Source: a virus. From it: a stretch of DNA of 55,257 nt. Position numbers and translations under genes: made by a program. The notes beneath the pieces were generated by a model. The model did no database searches. It saw only the letters and a program-made list of their open reading frames with translations, and was not told the DNA's origin. Shown here piece after piece: positions 35,901 through 43,775 of the stretch; position 1 is the first letter of the stretch, and each line of letters starts with the position of its first letter. Location of the stretch: positions 1-55,257 of IMG/VR virus record IMGVR_UViG_3300030090_006323, one strand, 5' to 3'.

Positions 35901-37816
35901 GGTGAGACACCTAATCCACTAAAACGCCCTGGTCGAAACATCTCTAAACCATCAACATCGATGATCTTATCCAATTCTGTTTCAAATAAAATAGGCTTAA
36001 TTTTGCTGTCGAGCGTGATCTTAATTTTGTCTGCGTTGGGCTGCGGAACTTGCTCGTAGATATGTATCTTTAAAAGATTTCTTGGGATACTTGCAACAAA
36101 GTTGGTGTTTGTAAAATTAAGTTCTTGTTGAATCAAGATATCGCTGCCACGGCGATTCCTAATTTGATTTTGATCTAAATATTGGATAGTGAATTTTAAT
36201 TCTCCCAACCCTGGGTTTCTCGTATCTGTCGGAATAAGATATAAAGGGGCACCTTGTTCTCTGGCATCTCGTGTAATATCAATTTCTTTAATGACCCGTG
36301 GTGGCAAATTGTCTGCATCATACACAACGGGCGGCGATTCTGCCCTTATTGGTACTGGCTGAGGGTCTCCGTTAATATTTGCTAACTGATCGTATGCGGG
36401 GTGTTTTTCAGAGGCTAGTCGTGCAGGTATTCCACCGCCGCCGGCAAAACCATAATCATGGTCACGGATTTTATCAACCAATCCAAGAATGGTACCAATT
36501 AGACTGCCTCCGGCAAGTCCTCCCTCAGTAGATGGTTCACGATCATCAAAAGGTGGCTGGAACTTAAAGAAAGACCCCTCTCCAAATTCTTCAAAGTATT
36601 CCTCATCTGGCTGAAATACTTCTGCGACTGCTGGGTCTAGTCTTAACAAATTTGCAAAAGGAGATCTGTCATCAAAACCAAAGATTTGTGGTATTCCATC
36701 TTGGTTGTCTCCAGTATCGGGATCGATAGGAAAATCTATAATCCCACGAAGCTCTAGAACTGAATTATTATCACCAGCCCCTAAATCATTCATGTCTTTA
36801 AAATCTTCAAAGTAGTCTTTTAACGCTGCTAACTTGTCTAACTCATCAACAAGATTGATACCCCCTAAATCAACAGGATCAATAGGCGGATCATTTTCAT
36901 CCAAAACTTCAATGTAATATTCTAAAACTGTGGCAGCGTTATCGGCACCAGTTGATACAATCTGGTTGTTTAGAAACACTTGAAAATCTAGGTTTCTTTT
37001 AATTGCTTCTGGTACGTCATCCCTTTGTGTGGGGGACAAATCGTTTTCGTCTGTAGATGTACCTCTCTTCTCCTCTTCTTCTAACTCAAGCTCCGCTAAA
37101 AGCTCATTGGTTTGATCATCCAATTCCTTTAGTTCGGCTTTTTCAATTTCTTCACCAAGAGCTTCACCAACTGCTGCTAGACCCTCTTTAAGCTTATCCA
37201 CAAAAGCCTGTATTGATGTACCCTCAGTATTAATTGAACCATCTTCATTAGTTGGTGCATCGAGTATTTTTGTTTTTCGTTTTTCAAGAGGTGCCGACGA
37301 TACTTTTACTGTGAAATCAGTAATTAACTTATCTAACTCTTCTGCCTTAATTTTAATAAAGGCATAAAAGGGAGAGGCTTGTCCAAAACCAAGTGATTTT
37401 TTGGGTGCTCTTACAGTAACATCTGAGCATTTGTGCCAAAGTGTCCCAAACCGTGACACACCATTTGCTGGAACATTTCCTGGGTGTTTTGCTCTGTTAT
37501 ATGGTCCTGTCTCTACCGGTCCAAACCTAAAATATTTTAATCCATCAATCTTAGAAATTACCCTAACTAACTCAGCTTTCATGTATGTCTTATCTCTAAG
37601 AGACAAGTCACTTATTTTCTTATCTTGTTTTTGTTTATTTGGCTGGAATACAGCGACGATCTCATCATTGTGTGCGTAAAGTATACCCATTCTTTTTTTG
37701 GTCTTACTTGCTATGTTGTTACAAGCCTCTTCAGGTGAACCTGGGGACCTTGGGTTCTGTATAACTATACCCTTTGTGTTTTTTAATGCTTTACTTACTT
37801 TGGCGCTTATAGTCAT
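32909..37816 (-). CDS. Very large baseplate-region protein (1635 aa), function unknown
   Basis: The protein begins MTISAKVSKALKNTKGIVIQ and its first 170 residues look like a folded domain found at this position in other large phages (FRFGPVETGPYNRAKHPGN and FGTLWHKCSDVTV). Acidic linkers follow (Glu/Leu-rich near 240-260). Two long hydrophobic helical stretches lie at about residues 820-1000 (for example FIRLLLIKGIKVALIQLLGA), the second followed by Asp/Leu-rich DLDIDLDAF. The C-terminal third is mixed, with an acidic end. No catalytic motif is visible. It lies between the spike-like gene (one base away) and the gp25 gene (37 bases away), so it is probably a hub or wedge protein. The hydrophobic helices leave a tape-measure-like or membrane-contacting role open, but the long folded ends argue against it. 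Confidence 0.78.
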   Translation of the reverse strand: MTISAKVSKALKNTKGIVIQNPRSPGSPEEACNNIASKTKKRMGILYAHNDEIVAVFQPNKQKQDKKISDLSLRDKTYMKAELVRVISKIDGLKYFRFGPVETGPYNRAKHPGNVPANGVSRFGTLWHKCSDVTVRAPKKSLGFGQASPFYAFIKIKAEELDKLITDFTVKVSSAPLEKRKTKILDAPTNEDGSINTEGTSIQAFVDKLKEGLAAVGEALGEEIEKAELKELDDQTNELLAELELEEEEKRGTSTDENDLSPTQRDDVPEAIKRNLDFQVFLNNQIVSTGADNAATVLEYYIEVLDENDPPIDPVDLGGINLVDELDKLAALKDYFEDFKDMNDLGAGDNNSVLELRGIIDFPIDPDTGDNQDGIPQIFGFDDRSPFANLLRLDPAVAEVFQPDEEYFEEFGEGSFFKFQPPFDDREPSTEGGLAGGSLIGTILGLVDKIRDHDYGFAGGGGIPARLASEKHPAYDQLANINGDPQPVPIRAESPPVVYDADNLPPRVIKEIDITRDAREQGAPLYLIPTDTRNPGLGELKFTIQYLDQNQIRNRRGSDILIQQELNFTNTNFVASIPRNLLKIHIYEQVPQPNADKIKITLDSKIKPILFETELDKIIDVDGLEMFRPGRFSGLGVSPDITKDDQGEFGFAAENNGQNAFPGYTPTTWSILKNLKLINEELSKLGSGGATPWTEFLPKIFVPAVTLTQEDIDQLCKKGQVERADEVSRRRAGGSTQDNKEPPINALEDPKVDKQAQKPASVVVADPSVEASRIKIKQQQKTALRETVELSVTDALVTCNSGLVKQIKSLADILKLMGRVDFATMLGALAKKLASDVLLQQALLNKLNEQGLLPEELASEFIRCGGEVSEALDLLNDLVPSVLNTLNDPNALKNLAFDGLEDALKFLLPNLQPLPLVPNLDIYGFIRLLLIKGIKVALIQLLGALLREAIQELLGCNGDSLLDSLIAKAAEGLDLDIDLDAFNIKDGLNLARIIPPIPGGDTTGLFANLGFAANQNDVESFYDAISRSITGEELRTMIYDTPTSGQIFRTVRSVADKVFGDDVLTDSQLAAFFISLRDVIPPARFDAYIPFQDGPIICDEGELDDAANQVLENASAMGIDPADLAQQFVDALCEAAEESNRLADLLKPGGLQKAVGSAVKDLIDNTEQPDEVKNVINQGAAVATQASVSLVKGSETAKQYLSGIKTKGPSLTEEFKFTAFKPGDFDNAGLPINKFWVVGTFDNQEEIRTRIGSETNVAYNLDNDVFVKNLKEGEDLTLQIREVTPESAVFSIAKEGENFDRQVLAEVSTAGAFSYTDIQNEAGRNLLRATLAQNDQINGTILNSAQFQRNAQTQNKFAVELALYYPNDDPEVENYIRTYRQQVVDRMNIDKVMQGISDACMESMPKNLSAGPLAVVRKDKCLAAAQIVYAELMRFYFAVVHYTGARDSRDETYFLSDQDTILTQLIVDYIARRVRKNNKLEIIEDVEKIVATLNISPTRRRQRFFSSALFEEDKLKQFIYKCLTYFDRDDDGQLFLTSGSNNDVAEDAREYFPNGYTIGQGEEAELLTPTDKELNNFVMPLQGIVAMQIMWASEYDLPGEIGLRFDDFLANAKKQFNDSKRLIAGNSLSEPEKGK

Positions 37817-37817
37817 A

Positions 37818-38783
37818 TCAATTAGTATAGTTGTATTGGCTTAAAAATGATTGTAATTCTAAGTCCATTTCCTTAATCCCGGCATTAACTTGTTGGGTGG
37901 TTGTGGTCAAGGTTGCAAGTGTTCCGGCACTAGCTAGCGCAGCACCTGCGGGTGCAGTAAATGGAATAACAGCTAAATTTCCACCTGCGACAATTAATGC
38001 TTGAGCGATTTGTCCAACTGCACTATTGAGTTCACTCAAGTTTCGTACCATCTCTTGAAGAAACTCAACCAAGGGCTCTCCCTTTACGAGCTTATACATC
38101 TCACTGTCAGGCACATTACCAGCATTTAGCGAAATACCAACCCTTGTTCCAGCGACTTCTTTTCCTTGTGAATTGATAGCGTCAGTTCCACCAGCGATTA
38201 ATTTGATTCCTGCGTCTCTGGAAATAATCCTAACTGCATCAGCCTTTACAGCGATGGCAGATCTGGTACTAAAGTTACCTAGTTGGCTTGACTTTAGTTT
38301 AAAGTTTCTATCAACATCTGTTCTAGCAGACATGTAAATCTTTGCGGCATCAGCAAAAACATTACCATCCGTATAAACCATCTCCTCATTGTCGTCTGGT
38401 GAGTCATACTGAGATCCATCTCTAGTCTGGTCTTTGAGGATCACCTCTTTTGCTTCCATCCCAGACATGCCTGCCACAAGTTCGATGCGAGCACAGTGCG
38501 TATCGCCTGCTCCACCATAGCCACTGGTTTGACCAGCAGGTCTATCCCTTCCTAAAATAATGAACTGGTTATTATCCCCCTCGATGACCTTTTCGCAAGG
38601 GGCAACATTATAATTTGGGTGAGGTTCATTAAGTTTTGAATTGTCTACACCAAGTTTGCGGCTGTCAGTTGGAGATTGGGCTCGAAACTTTTTATTGCTC
38701 ATACCAGCAAAACTGCGGGCTTTTACACGACCGGCTCTTCGCTTTCCTGTATCATCGTCTCTTTCCAATGGTCCACGAACCAT
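37818..38783 (-). CDS. Probable central spike or spike-tip protein of the baseplate
   Basis: A 321-residue protein. The central part (about residues 130-215) has short alternating strands such as NVFADAAKIYMSARTDVDRN, SAIAVKADAVRIISRDAGIK and LIAGGTDAINSQGKEVAG. Such repeats are typical of trimeric beta-helix or OB-type spikes (gp5 C-terminal, Mu gp45-like). The N terminus is basic (a phosphoprotein-like RDDDTGKRRAGRVKARSF) and the C terminus has an Ala-rich hydrophobic helix followed by a coil ending SQYNYTN. The strong ribosome site GGAGGG lies 8 bases before the ATG. It directly follows the peptidase-bearing hub gene and precedes the 1635-residue gene, as expected for a hub or spike set. 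The spike assignment is moderate; no cysteine or histidine metal cluster for a PAAR tip is seen. Confidence 0.7.
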   Translation of the reverse strand: MVRGPLERDDDTGKRRAGRVKARSFAGMSNKKFRAQSPTDSRKLGVDNSKLNEPHPNYNVAPCEKVIEGDNNQFIILGRDRPAGQTSGYGGAGDTHCARIELVAGMSGMEAKEVILKDQTRDGSQYDSPDDNEEMVYTDGNVFADAAKIYMSARTDVDRNFKLKSSQLGNFSTRSAIAVKADAVRIISRDAGIKLIAGGTDAINSQGKEVAGTRVGISLNAGNVPDSEMYKLVKGEPLVEFLQEMVRNLSELNSAVGQIAQALIVAGGNLAVIPFTAPAGAALASAGTLATLTTTTQQVNAGIKEMDLELQSFLSQYNYTN

Positions 38784-38801
38784 TTTAATAACCCTCCATT
38801 A

Positions 38802-41108
38802 CTATTTACTTGATTTCAAAAGTTCTTTGTTTTCCTTGTAGTAGCCACCACCAGTAAAATTAGCTTGTGCGTTAATTTGTTCGGTCGTTGGGTTTTTAAT
38901 ACCGCCCTCACGAAGTCTTCCATACTGATCAACGCTATATCCTGCTGGAACGGGGGCACCTCTTCCAATATTTCCTGACTTGAGTTGGTCTTCAGCCCTT
39001 TGGCGGACCTTTATAATCTCTACCGTAATTTTCGCTCTTTCTCTCGCCACTAATTGAGCATGGTATGCGCCTGGACTAAACGCTAAGAAGCCCCCTCTCT
39101 CATCTTCGCCAATGTTAAAAGTACTGGGAATTGAAACTGGAGGATACGAGGTGATGGGCACATCTGTCCAATTATATCCGTTCTCGACGGCTCCATATGT
39201 GTTGGCTCCATTTCCGCTTCTTCGTCTTGAACCTAATGGGTCTCTTCCAAACTTGTGCCATTTACTGTTACTTTTAGGAACAAAGGCAAACCTAGTTTTA
39301 TCTGCCCACTCTGGAAACCCTGGAACATCTTGACCAAACCGACCGATCATTGATCTTGGCGGACCTTTGTAACCCGGTTTTCCGTAATTTTCAGGATGAT
39401 ACAAAGTAAACCTTGGATACTCTTTAGCAAGAATATTTTCCCAGTGCCACTCTTCAGTATCAACTGTTCTCACAAAGCCATAAAAAATAGCGTTACGACA
39501 CATCCACCTATACATTTGTCTGCCGGCTTCGTTATTTTGGGGTCCATGCCCTTTTTTTCCGGGTTTGTTTTTACCAACCTTAAAACCATTAAAGTCGATA
39601 GCAGCGCCCGTTTGGTGAGCACCGTGACCTGGCGGTCCAGCGAAGGGATCAAACATAGTACTACCCGCATTCATAATAAAGTCAAACATAGATTCAAATC
39701 TTTTTGTTTGCCCACCGAGTGTCGCAGCAAGCTTTGCCTGTGGGCTGTCAGGGTTTTCTCGAATAAGCTTTTTCTCGTGAGGATTTAACTTTCTAGTTGG
39801 ACCAGAAATTTGACCAGCTTTACAAGCTTTTGCTAGTTCAGCAGCCCACTCTTTAATAGGCACATTTTTAGGTCTTTTTTGTCCATTAAGTTTTGCAAAT
39901 TGGACTCTGATAAATGCTTGTTGTGGTCTGGTCCTAAATGCACTGTTTATACAACCAGCCGTAAAACCTGCTCTTCTATTTCTCTTTGCACTAATGCCGT
40001 TTGAAGGATAGGGGATACCAGGGTAGTCCCCAGCACCAGGTTTGATGGGGAGTTTTGAATAGTCGTAATGGTGCATATTCTTTTTTATATACGATTCTCG
40101 AACATCGTGAGTTCTTGGATACCAAAAATCAGCATACATATCATCCAACATCTGCTTTACCTGTGGCCATCTTGATTTGGGCATTACAATGCCATAACCT
40201 TTAGTCGCATACGGTTCTGGTATTTCAATCATTTCAACTTTACCTCGCCTACGACCTCGATAGTAAAGCGAGTGCATCCCTGCCTTAAGCCTGGGTGGCG
40301 CTTTTCCTTGGATGGCTGAAATCAAAATATCAAATTCTTCTTTGTCTTCTCCAGTTTCGGCTCCCGGCGGAACACCAAAAACACTTTCAAACAACTCAGG
40401 ACCACACGAAACTGGAGGTGGTTCAAAATCGATACCAAGGTGTTTAGCTTCAGGGTCATTTGCCCCCGGTGCTGCATTCAAATCTTCATTAGCAGGACAT
40501 GGGTCTGGACTGGTAGATGCGGCAGGTTGATTCTGCGGCACTCTACCGGGCTGTGTATTGGGTGTCGCTTCTTCGCCTGGTGGACACGAGCCATATAAAT
40601 CTACTCTTTCCGAGTCTTTTCCACCCTTAAAAATGCCATAGATTACCGGGTTTGTCCTTAGTCTAACATCTTCAAACCCAACACGAATAATATCTCCCGC
40701 ATCCAAACTTCTAGCTTCGGGAATCTCATCAATCGTACAGCCAAACTTTGGATACAAGTCAATCGTAGCATGATCATCAGCATTTTTTGGTTTAGGGAGA
40801 TGTCCAAACATCTCTGGAATGGTTGCGGTTACAAAAACCTGCCTTGAACTAAAGACCCCAAATGCAACAAATGCAGCCTGGTTACGACTGTTTGCGCTTA
40901 AGTTTTTCATTGTATCGTTACGAAGAACTAAGGCTCTAAACTCGTTCTTGTTGCTTAATTTCGTAGGCTTGAACTGGTCTCTTGTTTCTTTCCTAACAGT
41001 AGAAAGAAAATTAGTCTTGTCTGTATTTAGTGTTTTTGGATTCTTGTCCCGCATATCATTGAGGACACCGTGAGAATCCATTAAATCTAATTTGTTTTGC
41101 TCTGCCAC
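38802..41108 (-). CDS. Baseplate hub/spike protein with M15 (VanY-like) peptidase domain
   Basis: A 768-residue multidomain protein. Residues about 55-165 look like an OB-type beta domain (FRALVLRND, VFVTATIPEM, LDAGDIIRVGFED), as in gp5-type hub proteins. A Pro-rich, Cys-containing linker follows (175-250). Residues about 370-560 are an M15 D-Ala-D-Ala carboxypeptidase/endopeptidase: GCINSAFRTRPQQAF, then GAHQTGAAIDF (H498, D505) and TEEWHWEN (E553, H555), which gives the zinc set His-Asp-His and the catalytic Glu. It would cut peptidoglycan peptides as the tail tip enters, replacing the T4 gp5 lysozyme with a peptidase. The last 200 residues may form a spike attachment. The start is GTG, supported by AAGGTGG six bases upstream; it abuts the 98-residue gene. 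Confidence 0.88.
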   Translation of the reverse strand: MAEQNKLDLMDSHGVLNDMRDKNPKTLNTDKTNFLSTVRKETRDQFKPTKLSNKNEFRALVLRNDTMKNLSANSRNQAAFVAFGVFSSRQVFVTATIPEMFGHLPKPKNADDHATIDLYPKFGCTIDEIPEARSLDAGDIIRVGFEDVRLRTNPVIYGIFKGGKDSERVDLYGSCPPGEEATPNTQPGRVPQNQPAASTSPDPCPANEDLNAAPGANDPEAKHLGIDFEPPPVSCGPELFESVFGVPPGAETGEDKEEFDILISAIQGKAPPRLKAGMHSLYYRGRRRGKVEMIEIPEPYATKGYGIVMPKSRWPQVKQMLDDMYADFWYPRTHDVRESYIKKNMHHYDYSKLPIKPGAGDYPGIPYPSNGISAKRNRRAGFTAGCINSAFRTRPQQAFIRVQFAKLNGQKRPKNVPIKEWAAELAKACKAGQISGPTRKLNPHEKKLIRENPDSPQAKLAATLGGQTKRFESMFDFIMNAGSTMFDPFAGPPGHGAHQTGAAIDFNGFKVGKNKPGKKGHGPQNNEAGRQMYRWMCRNAIFYGFVRTVDTEEWHWENILAKEYPRFTLYHPENYGKPGYKGPPRSMIGRFGQDVPGFPEWADKTRFAFVPKSNSKWHKFGRDPLGSRRRSGNGANTYGAVENGYNWTDVPITSYPPVSIPSTFNIGEDERGGFLAFSPGAYHAQLVARERAKITVEIIKVRQRAEDQLKSGNIGRGAPVPAGYSVDQYGRLREGGIKNPTTEQINAQANFTGGGYYKENKELLKSSK

Positions 41109-41109
41109 A

Positions 41110-41406
41110 TTAGTCCACCTTCTTAATCAAATCAAACAAACTATCTTTATCATCTTCTGATAAAGCGGTGGAACCATTCACTGTTTCTTTTTTATGCACT
41201 AAGGCTGCTAACTTAACAATTTGCTCGTTTGATCGCTGTAATGTTTCAACAAATTTGGCAGCAGTATTTCCTACTTCAGCATATCGACTATCGTTAGCCT
41301 TAAGATAACACTGGAGATCATTTAACATTTCCTCTGTAACTTGTCTATCGTGCTCAATATTATCTAAAGCCTGTCCGATAAGTTCTTCCAGTGATTTTTT
41401 AGCCAC
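41110..41406 (-). CDS. Small acidic helical protein of unknown function
   Basis: A 98-residue protein that is probably all helical, beginning MAKKSLEELIGQALDNIEHD and containing TAAKFVETLQRSNEQIVKLA near residues 48-67. Similar short proteins occur in T4-like marine phages next to late-regulation or packaging genes, but I cannot assign a function; a small-terminase-like or adaptor role is only a possibility. The start is GTG with GAGG nine bases upstream. It begins one base after the stop of the sigma factor gene and ends one base before the hub-peptidase gene, so it is part of the same message. Confidence 0.75.
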   Translation of the reverse strand: MAKKSLEELIGQALDNIEHDRQVTEEMLNDLQCYLKANDSRYAEVGNTAAKFVETLQRSNEQIVKLAALVHKKETVNGSTALSEDDKDSLFDLIKKVD

Positions 41407-41407
41407 A

Positions 41408-42103
41408 CTAATTTACCTCGCCGTTATTCCACTTCCTTTTGAAAGTGCGAAACCTCTCACGCAAACGATTGAGATTACTAACTATCTGCTTTGTATTCAA
41501 GCCAGTGATCTCCCTCATATATAAGTAAATAGCCTTTTTGTTAAAAATATCGATGTCTTCAATGCTGGTTAGCAAAATTTCAACTGCGTTCAAAACTTTT
41601 CTTTCGTTCTCTTTTAGGTTTAGATCTTTCCAACTATCAATCTCTTTAAGTAGAAAAAGCCAAAACTCCCGATCCTCCCGGTCATCCTCAAATGATACAT
41701 GGTTTTGTGATGTTACAGCTTCCACTTCTCGTATCATAGAATCATAATGAATCTCACGTTTGTTTTGTTTTGCTTGTTTTTTTGCTTTGTGTGTAAACCA
41801 GTTTTTTGTAACAACAGAAAAATAAGAGAAAGCCTTTGTTCCTCTATCTGGATTATATTTGTCTAAAATAGTTGTCAACCAGATTTTGCAATCTTCTTTG
41901 AGCGGGTTGATATTTTGTAGACTTGTGTATTTGTAGGTATAGACAATTTTATCTACCAGTTCGTTAAACGCTGGCTGGATGTGCTCAACATAAAGTTTTG
42001 TCCTAATACCAATATCCTCTGTCCTAGCATATGCGACAATAGCATCCTCAGTATCTTGAGTAAAGTAGTGATTACTTTTACTCTTCTTCTTCCGTTTGGC
42101 CAA
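41408..42103 (-). CDS. 55: Late transcription sigma factor, T4 gp55-like
   Basis: A 231-residue protein with the gp55 features: basic start (MAKRKKKSKSNHYFTQDTED), then a sigma region 2-like helix set including LQNINPLKEDCKIWLTTILD and DPDRGTKAFSYFSVV-like text (DKYNPDRGTKAFSYFSVVTK) followed by NWFTHKAKK. gp55-type factors bind host RNA polymerase and recognise the short late promoter, coupled to the sliding clamp in T4. The start codon is TTG, fixed by GGAGGG five bases upstream and by the lack of any in-frame ATG before the conserved part. It overlaps the preceding gene by 26 bases. Its place inside the late-type operon suggests self-sustained late expression. The target promoter in this phage is unknown. 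Confidence 0.88.
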   Translation of the reverse strand: MAKRKKKSKSNHYFTQDTEDAIVAYARTEDIGIRTKLYVEHIQPAFNELVDKIVYTYKYTSLQNINPLKEDCKIWLTTILDKYNPDRGTKAFSYFSVVTKNWFTHKAKKQAKQNKREIHYDSMIREVEAVTSQNHVSFEDDREDREFWLFLLKEIDSWKDLNLKENERKVLNAVEILLTSIEDIDIFNKKAIYLYMREITGLNTKQIVSNLNRLRERFRTFKRKWNNGEVN

Positions 42104-42380
42104 CTAGACCCTCCTCTTCTAAAGAGAATATTTCTAGGTATTCTGCCACAACACCCGTAACATCTCTAGAGTGCTCTAGTAGCCCTTGGATAGTAGGGTC
42201 ACCAAAGTAAACTTCCATTTGGTTTACTTTCTCAAGATGCTCTGTATATTCTTGTAAGTTTGTAAAAAGTTCAGTAGTGTTTTCTGAATAGAATTTAAAC
42301 CTGACTAGTAATTCTCTTACATACCATACAGCGAATATATTAAGGGCTACGCTTAAGATTAATAAAATTTCAACCATCAT
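42078..42380 (-). CDS. Small membrane-anchored protein, function unknown
   Basis: A 100-residue protein with one N-terminal transmembrane helix (residues about 3-22, VEILLILSVALNIFAVWYVR) followed by a soluble helical region containing NQMEVYFGDPTIQGLLEHSR. The C terminus is very acidic (LEEEGLVGQTEEEE). Two ATGs lie in tandem at 42380 and 42377. It overlaps the FmdB-like gene by 11 bases and the sigma factor gene by 26 bases. Small single-span proteins with this GDPTIQGLLEH-type segment occur in T4-like marine phages without known function. The topology, with the acidic tail in the cytoplasm or periplasm, cannot be fixed by eye. Confidence 0.75.
   Translation of the reverse strand: MMVEILLILSVALNIFAVWYVRELLVRFKFYSENTTELFTNLQEYTEHLEKVNQMEVYFGDPTIQGLLEHSRDVTGVVAEYLEIFSLEEEGLVGQTEEEE
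42109..42114 (-). promoter_or_regulatory. Ribosome site GGAGGG fixing the TTG start of the gp55-like gene
   Basis: The minus-strand sequence GGAGGG ends five bases (TCTAG) before TTG 42103. It lies inside the coding end of the 100-residue membrane protein. This is one of the strongest ribosome sites in the window, attached to the weakest start codon. Confidence 0.8.
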
Positions 42381-42639
42381 CTTTTGTTTCCCTGCTTTTC
42401 AACTCTTCCTTGTGAGCTTCAATTTCTTCCCTGGTTGACATGATGGCATCATTAACCACCGTGCCAGTTTTAGTGCTTTTCTGCACACGTTTGTAAGACA
42501 AGTTTACCGGTGTGTTTAGTAGTTTACCTAGAGTATCTACACCTCCACAATCAGGACAATCTGTCAACACTTCTTTGTAAGAATGTGCCTTTGTAAATGT
42601 GTGCCCGCAAGCACTACAAAGGTATTCATACTTTGGCAT
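42370..42639 (-). CDS. FmdB-type zinc ribbon protein
   Basis: An 89-residue protein with a four-cysteine zinc ribbon at its N terminus: MPKYEYLCSACGHTF (C8, C11) and TDCPDCGG (C28, C31), the pattern of the FmdB regulatory family. The rest is a short Lys/Glu-rich helix. ATG 42639 is chosen because the family begins MP.YEY; the open frame extends further upstream but would run back through the 59-residue gene. It may bind nucleic acid or act as a small transcription or RNA adaptor next to the sigma factor, but FmdB functions are poorly known. Confidence 0.82.
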   Translation of the reverse strand: MPKYEYLCSACGHTFTKAHSYKEVLTDCPDCGGVDTLGKLLNTPVNLSYKRVQKSTKTGTVVNDAIMSTREEIEAHKEELKSRETKDDG

Positions 42640-42640
42640 A

Positions 42641-42820
42641 TTATGCGGTTTCGCTTTCAGTTTCTGGTACTGTAAAAGTAGGCGGGTTGATAACCACAAC
42701 CTCATCATTTTCGACTTTTAGTTCCCAGCTTTCTAACAGCGGAACAATATCTGTTTCTTCCAGCAAACATTTTTGCAAAGTCATTAGTAAAGCGCCAACG
42801 GCTTGATTTGATAGTTTCAT
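42641..42820 (-). CDS. Conserved small phage protein (59 aa)
   Basis: A 59-residue protein beginning MKLSNQAVGALLMTLQKCLL, followed by EETDIVPLLESWEL and ending in NPPTFTVPETESETA. Short proteins of this form are common in T4-like cyanophages and relatives and have no known function. ATG 42820 is fixed by GGAGG eight bases upstream; an earlier in-frame TTG would leave that site inside the gene. The ATG overlaps the stop of the HAD phosphatase gene in ATGA. It is the first gene after the glycan cluster on the message. Confidence 0.8.
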   Translation of the reverse strand: MKLSNQAVGALLMTLQKCLLEETDIVPLLESWELKVENDEVVVINPPTFTVPETESETA

Positions 42821-43134
42821 AGCGGATGCCTCCAATCCTTAGTGTTAATATTTCTATCATCTATAAACCAATCATAAAATGGTTTATCTAATTTAAGTTC
42901 ATGTCTTTTCGCACCCCACTCATCTAACTGAGCTTCAGTTAGTTCTCTATGGTCAATGCCTGTGGTCGCACCCCTGGCGGTCCAGTAAACAACTGTATGA
43001 CCAGCATCATAAAGTGCGTTTGCTTTTCTAATATTTCCAACTATCGGTTTTGCCAAAGAATAATCTCTCGGCTTATCTTTGTCCCCTTCTGGGTGGGTGC
43101 AGATAGTTTCATCAATGTCAATGTAAACAATCAC
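42817..43134 (-). CDS. Small HAD-family phosphatase, capsule/sugar-cluster type
   Basis: A 105-residue minimal HAD hydrolase. The nucleophile motif is at the very start (IVYIDIDETICTHPEGD, D6 and D8), followed by a Lys/Arg-containing helix and the motif VVYWTARG (T51-A-R), then WFIDDRNI as the acidic motif IV. Such short HAD proteins are frequent in bacterial and phage polysaccharide clusters, where they probably remove phosphate from a sugar intermediate; a nonulosonate-9-phosphate is one possible substrate. GTG is the start, supported by GAGGGG eight bases upstream. GTGA overlaps the stop of the FkbM methyltransferase gene. Specific substrate unknown. Confidence 0.82.
   Translation of the reverse strand: MIVYIDIDETICTHPEGDKDKPRDYSLAKPIVGNIRKANALYDAGHTVVYWTARGATTGIDHRELTEAQLDEWGAKRHELKLDKPFYDWFIDDRNINTKDWRHPL
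42829..42833 (-). promoter_or_regulatory. Ribosome site GGAGG fixing start of the 59-residue gene
   Basis: GGAGG on the minus strand lies eight bases before ATG 42820, within the last codons of the HAD phosphatase gene, and selects the shorter reading of the 59-residue protein. Confidence 0.75.
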
Positions 43135-43775
43135 GGATTGAACCCCTCAATAACGTAACCTTTTTTGATCCAGTTTGGGTACATTACTTTTACCATATAT
43201 TCTTCGTCCAGAATGTTTTCTTTGAAACTCATATCTTCGTCATCTGCTGCTGACCAAGCATAGATATCCAAACCGTGCTTTTTAAAACTACGAATCAACT
43301 TCATATCGTCCTCGTAGCCCTTGCCACACTTTGGACCGTGAATCTCACCATGGATTTCAGAAATATACTCGATTGATCCATCCCTGTCCATTTTTTCAAC
43401 CAAATCGTACTCCGCACCTTCGATATCCAGTTTTAGCACGATATGATCATCTTTGTTAAAGTTTTCTATAATCCAACTACTAAGATCTATCGTTGGTACC
43501 TTAACTAAAGCTTGTACATTTTTATTTTGTGCTTTTACTTTTTCTTCAAGAAGTGTTGATGAAGCCATACCTGTAACATAAAAATCCATTTCACCGTTCT
43601 CAACCCAAACAGCGTCTGGGTGATACTTGACTGGGAGATCTTGAAAGAATCTTTTAAATCCTGGGTGTGGCTCAAAGCAGTGAACTTCATATTGTCTCCA
43701 GTCAGGATAATATTCCTTAAACGCTCGAAATGAGCATCCGTTGTTAGCTCCACAATCTAAAAATACTTTCTTCAT
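43131..43775 (-). CDS. FkbM-family SAM-dependent methyltransferase
   Basis: A 214-residue enzyme of the FkbM type: FLDCGANNG (residues 5-13) forms the SAM-binding loop, VHCFEPHPGF the second motif, and LKLDIEGAEYDLVEKM the hallmark DIEGAE segment. FkbM proteins O-methylate sugars or other hydroxyl groups in polysaccharides and natural products. In this cluster a glycan or nonulosonate hydroxyl is the natural guess. It is coupled by ATGA to the dioxygenase gene before it and by GTGA to the HAD phosphatase after it. Length is somewhat below the usual 240-280 residues but all motifs are present. Confidence 0.85.
   Translation of the reverse strand: MKKVFLDCGANNGCSFRAFKEYYPDWRQYEVHCFEPHPGFKRFFQDLPVKYHPDAVWVENGEMDFYVTGMASSTLLEEKVKAQNKNVQALVKVPTIDLSSWIIENFNKDDHIVLKLDIEGAEYDLVEKMDRDGSIEYISEIHGEIHGPKCGKGYEDDMKLIRSFKKHGLDIYAWSAADDEDMSFKENILDEEYMVKVMYPNWIKKGYVIEGFNP

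Noticed and set aside
42640-42708. Longer start for the FmdB-like protein (23 extra residues)
   Set aside because: The extra residues are the out-of-frame reading of the 59-residue gene; the family begins at MPKYEY.
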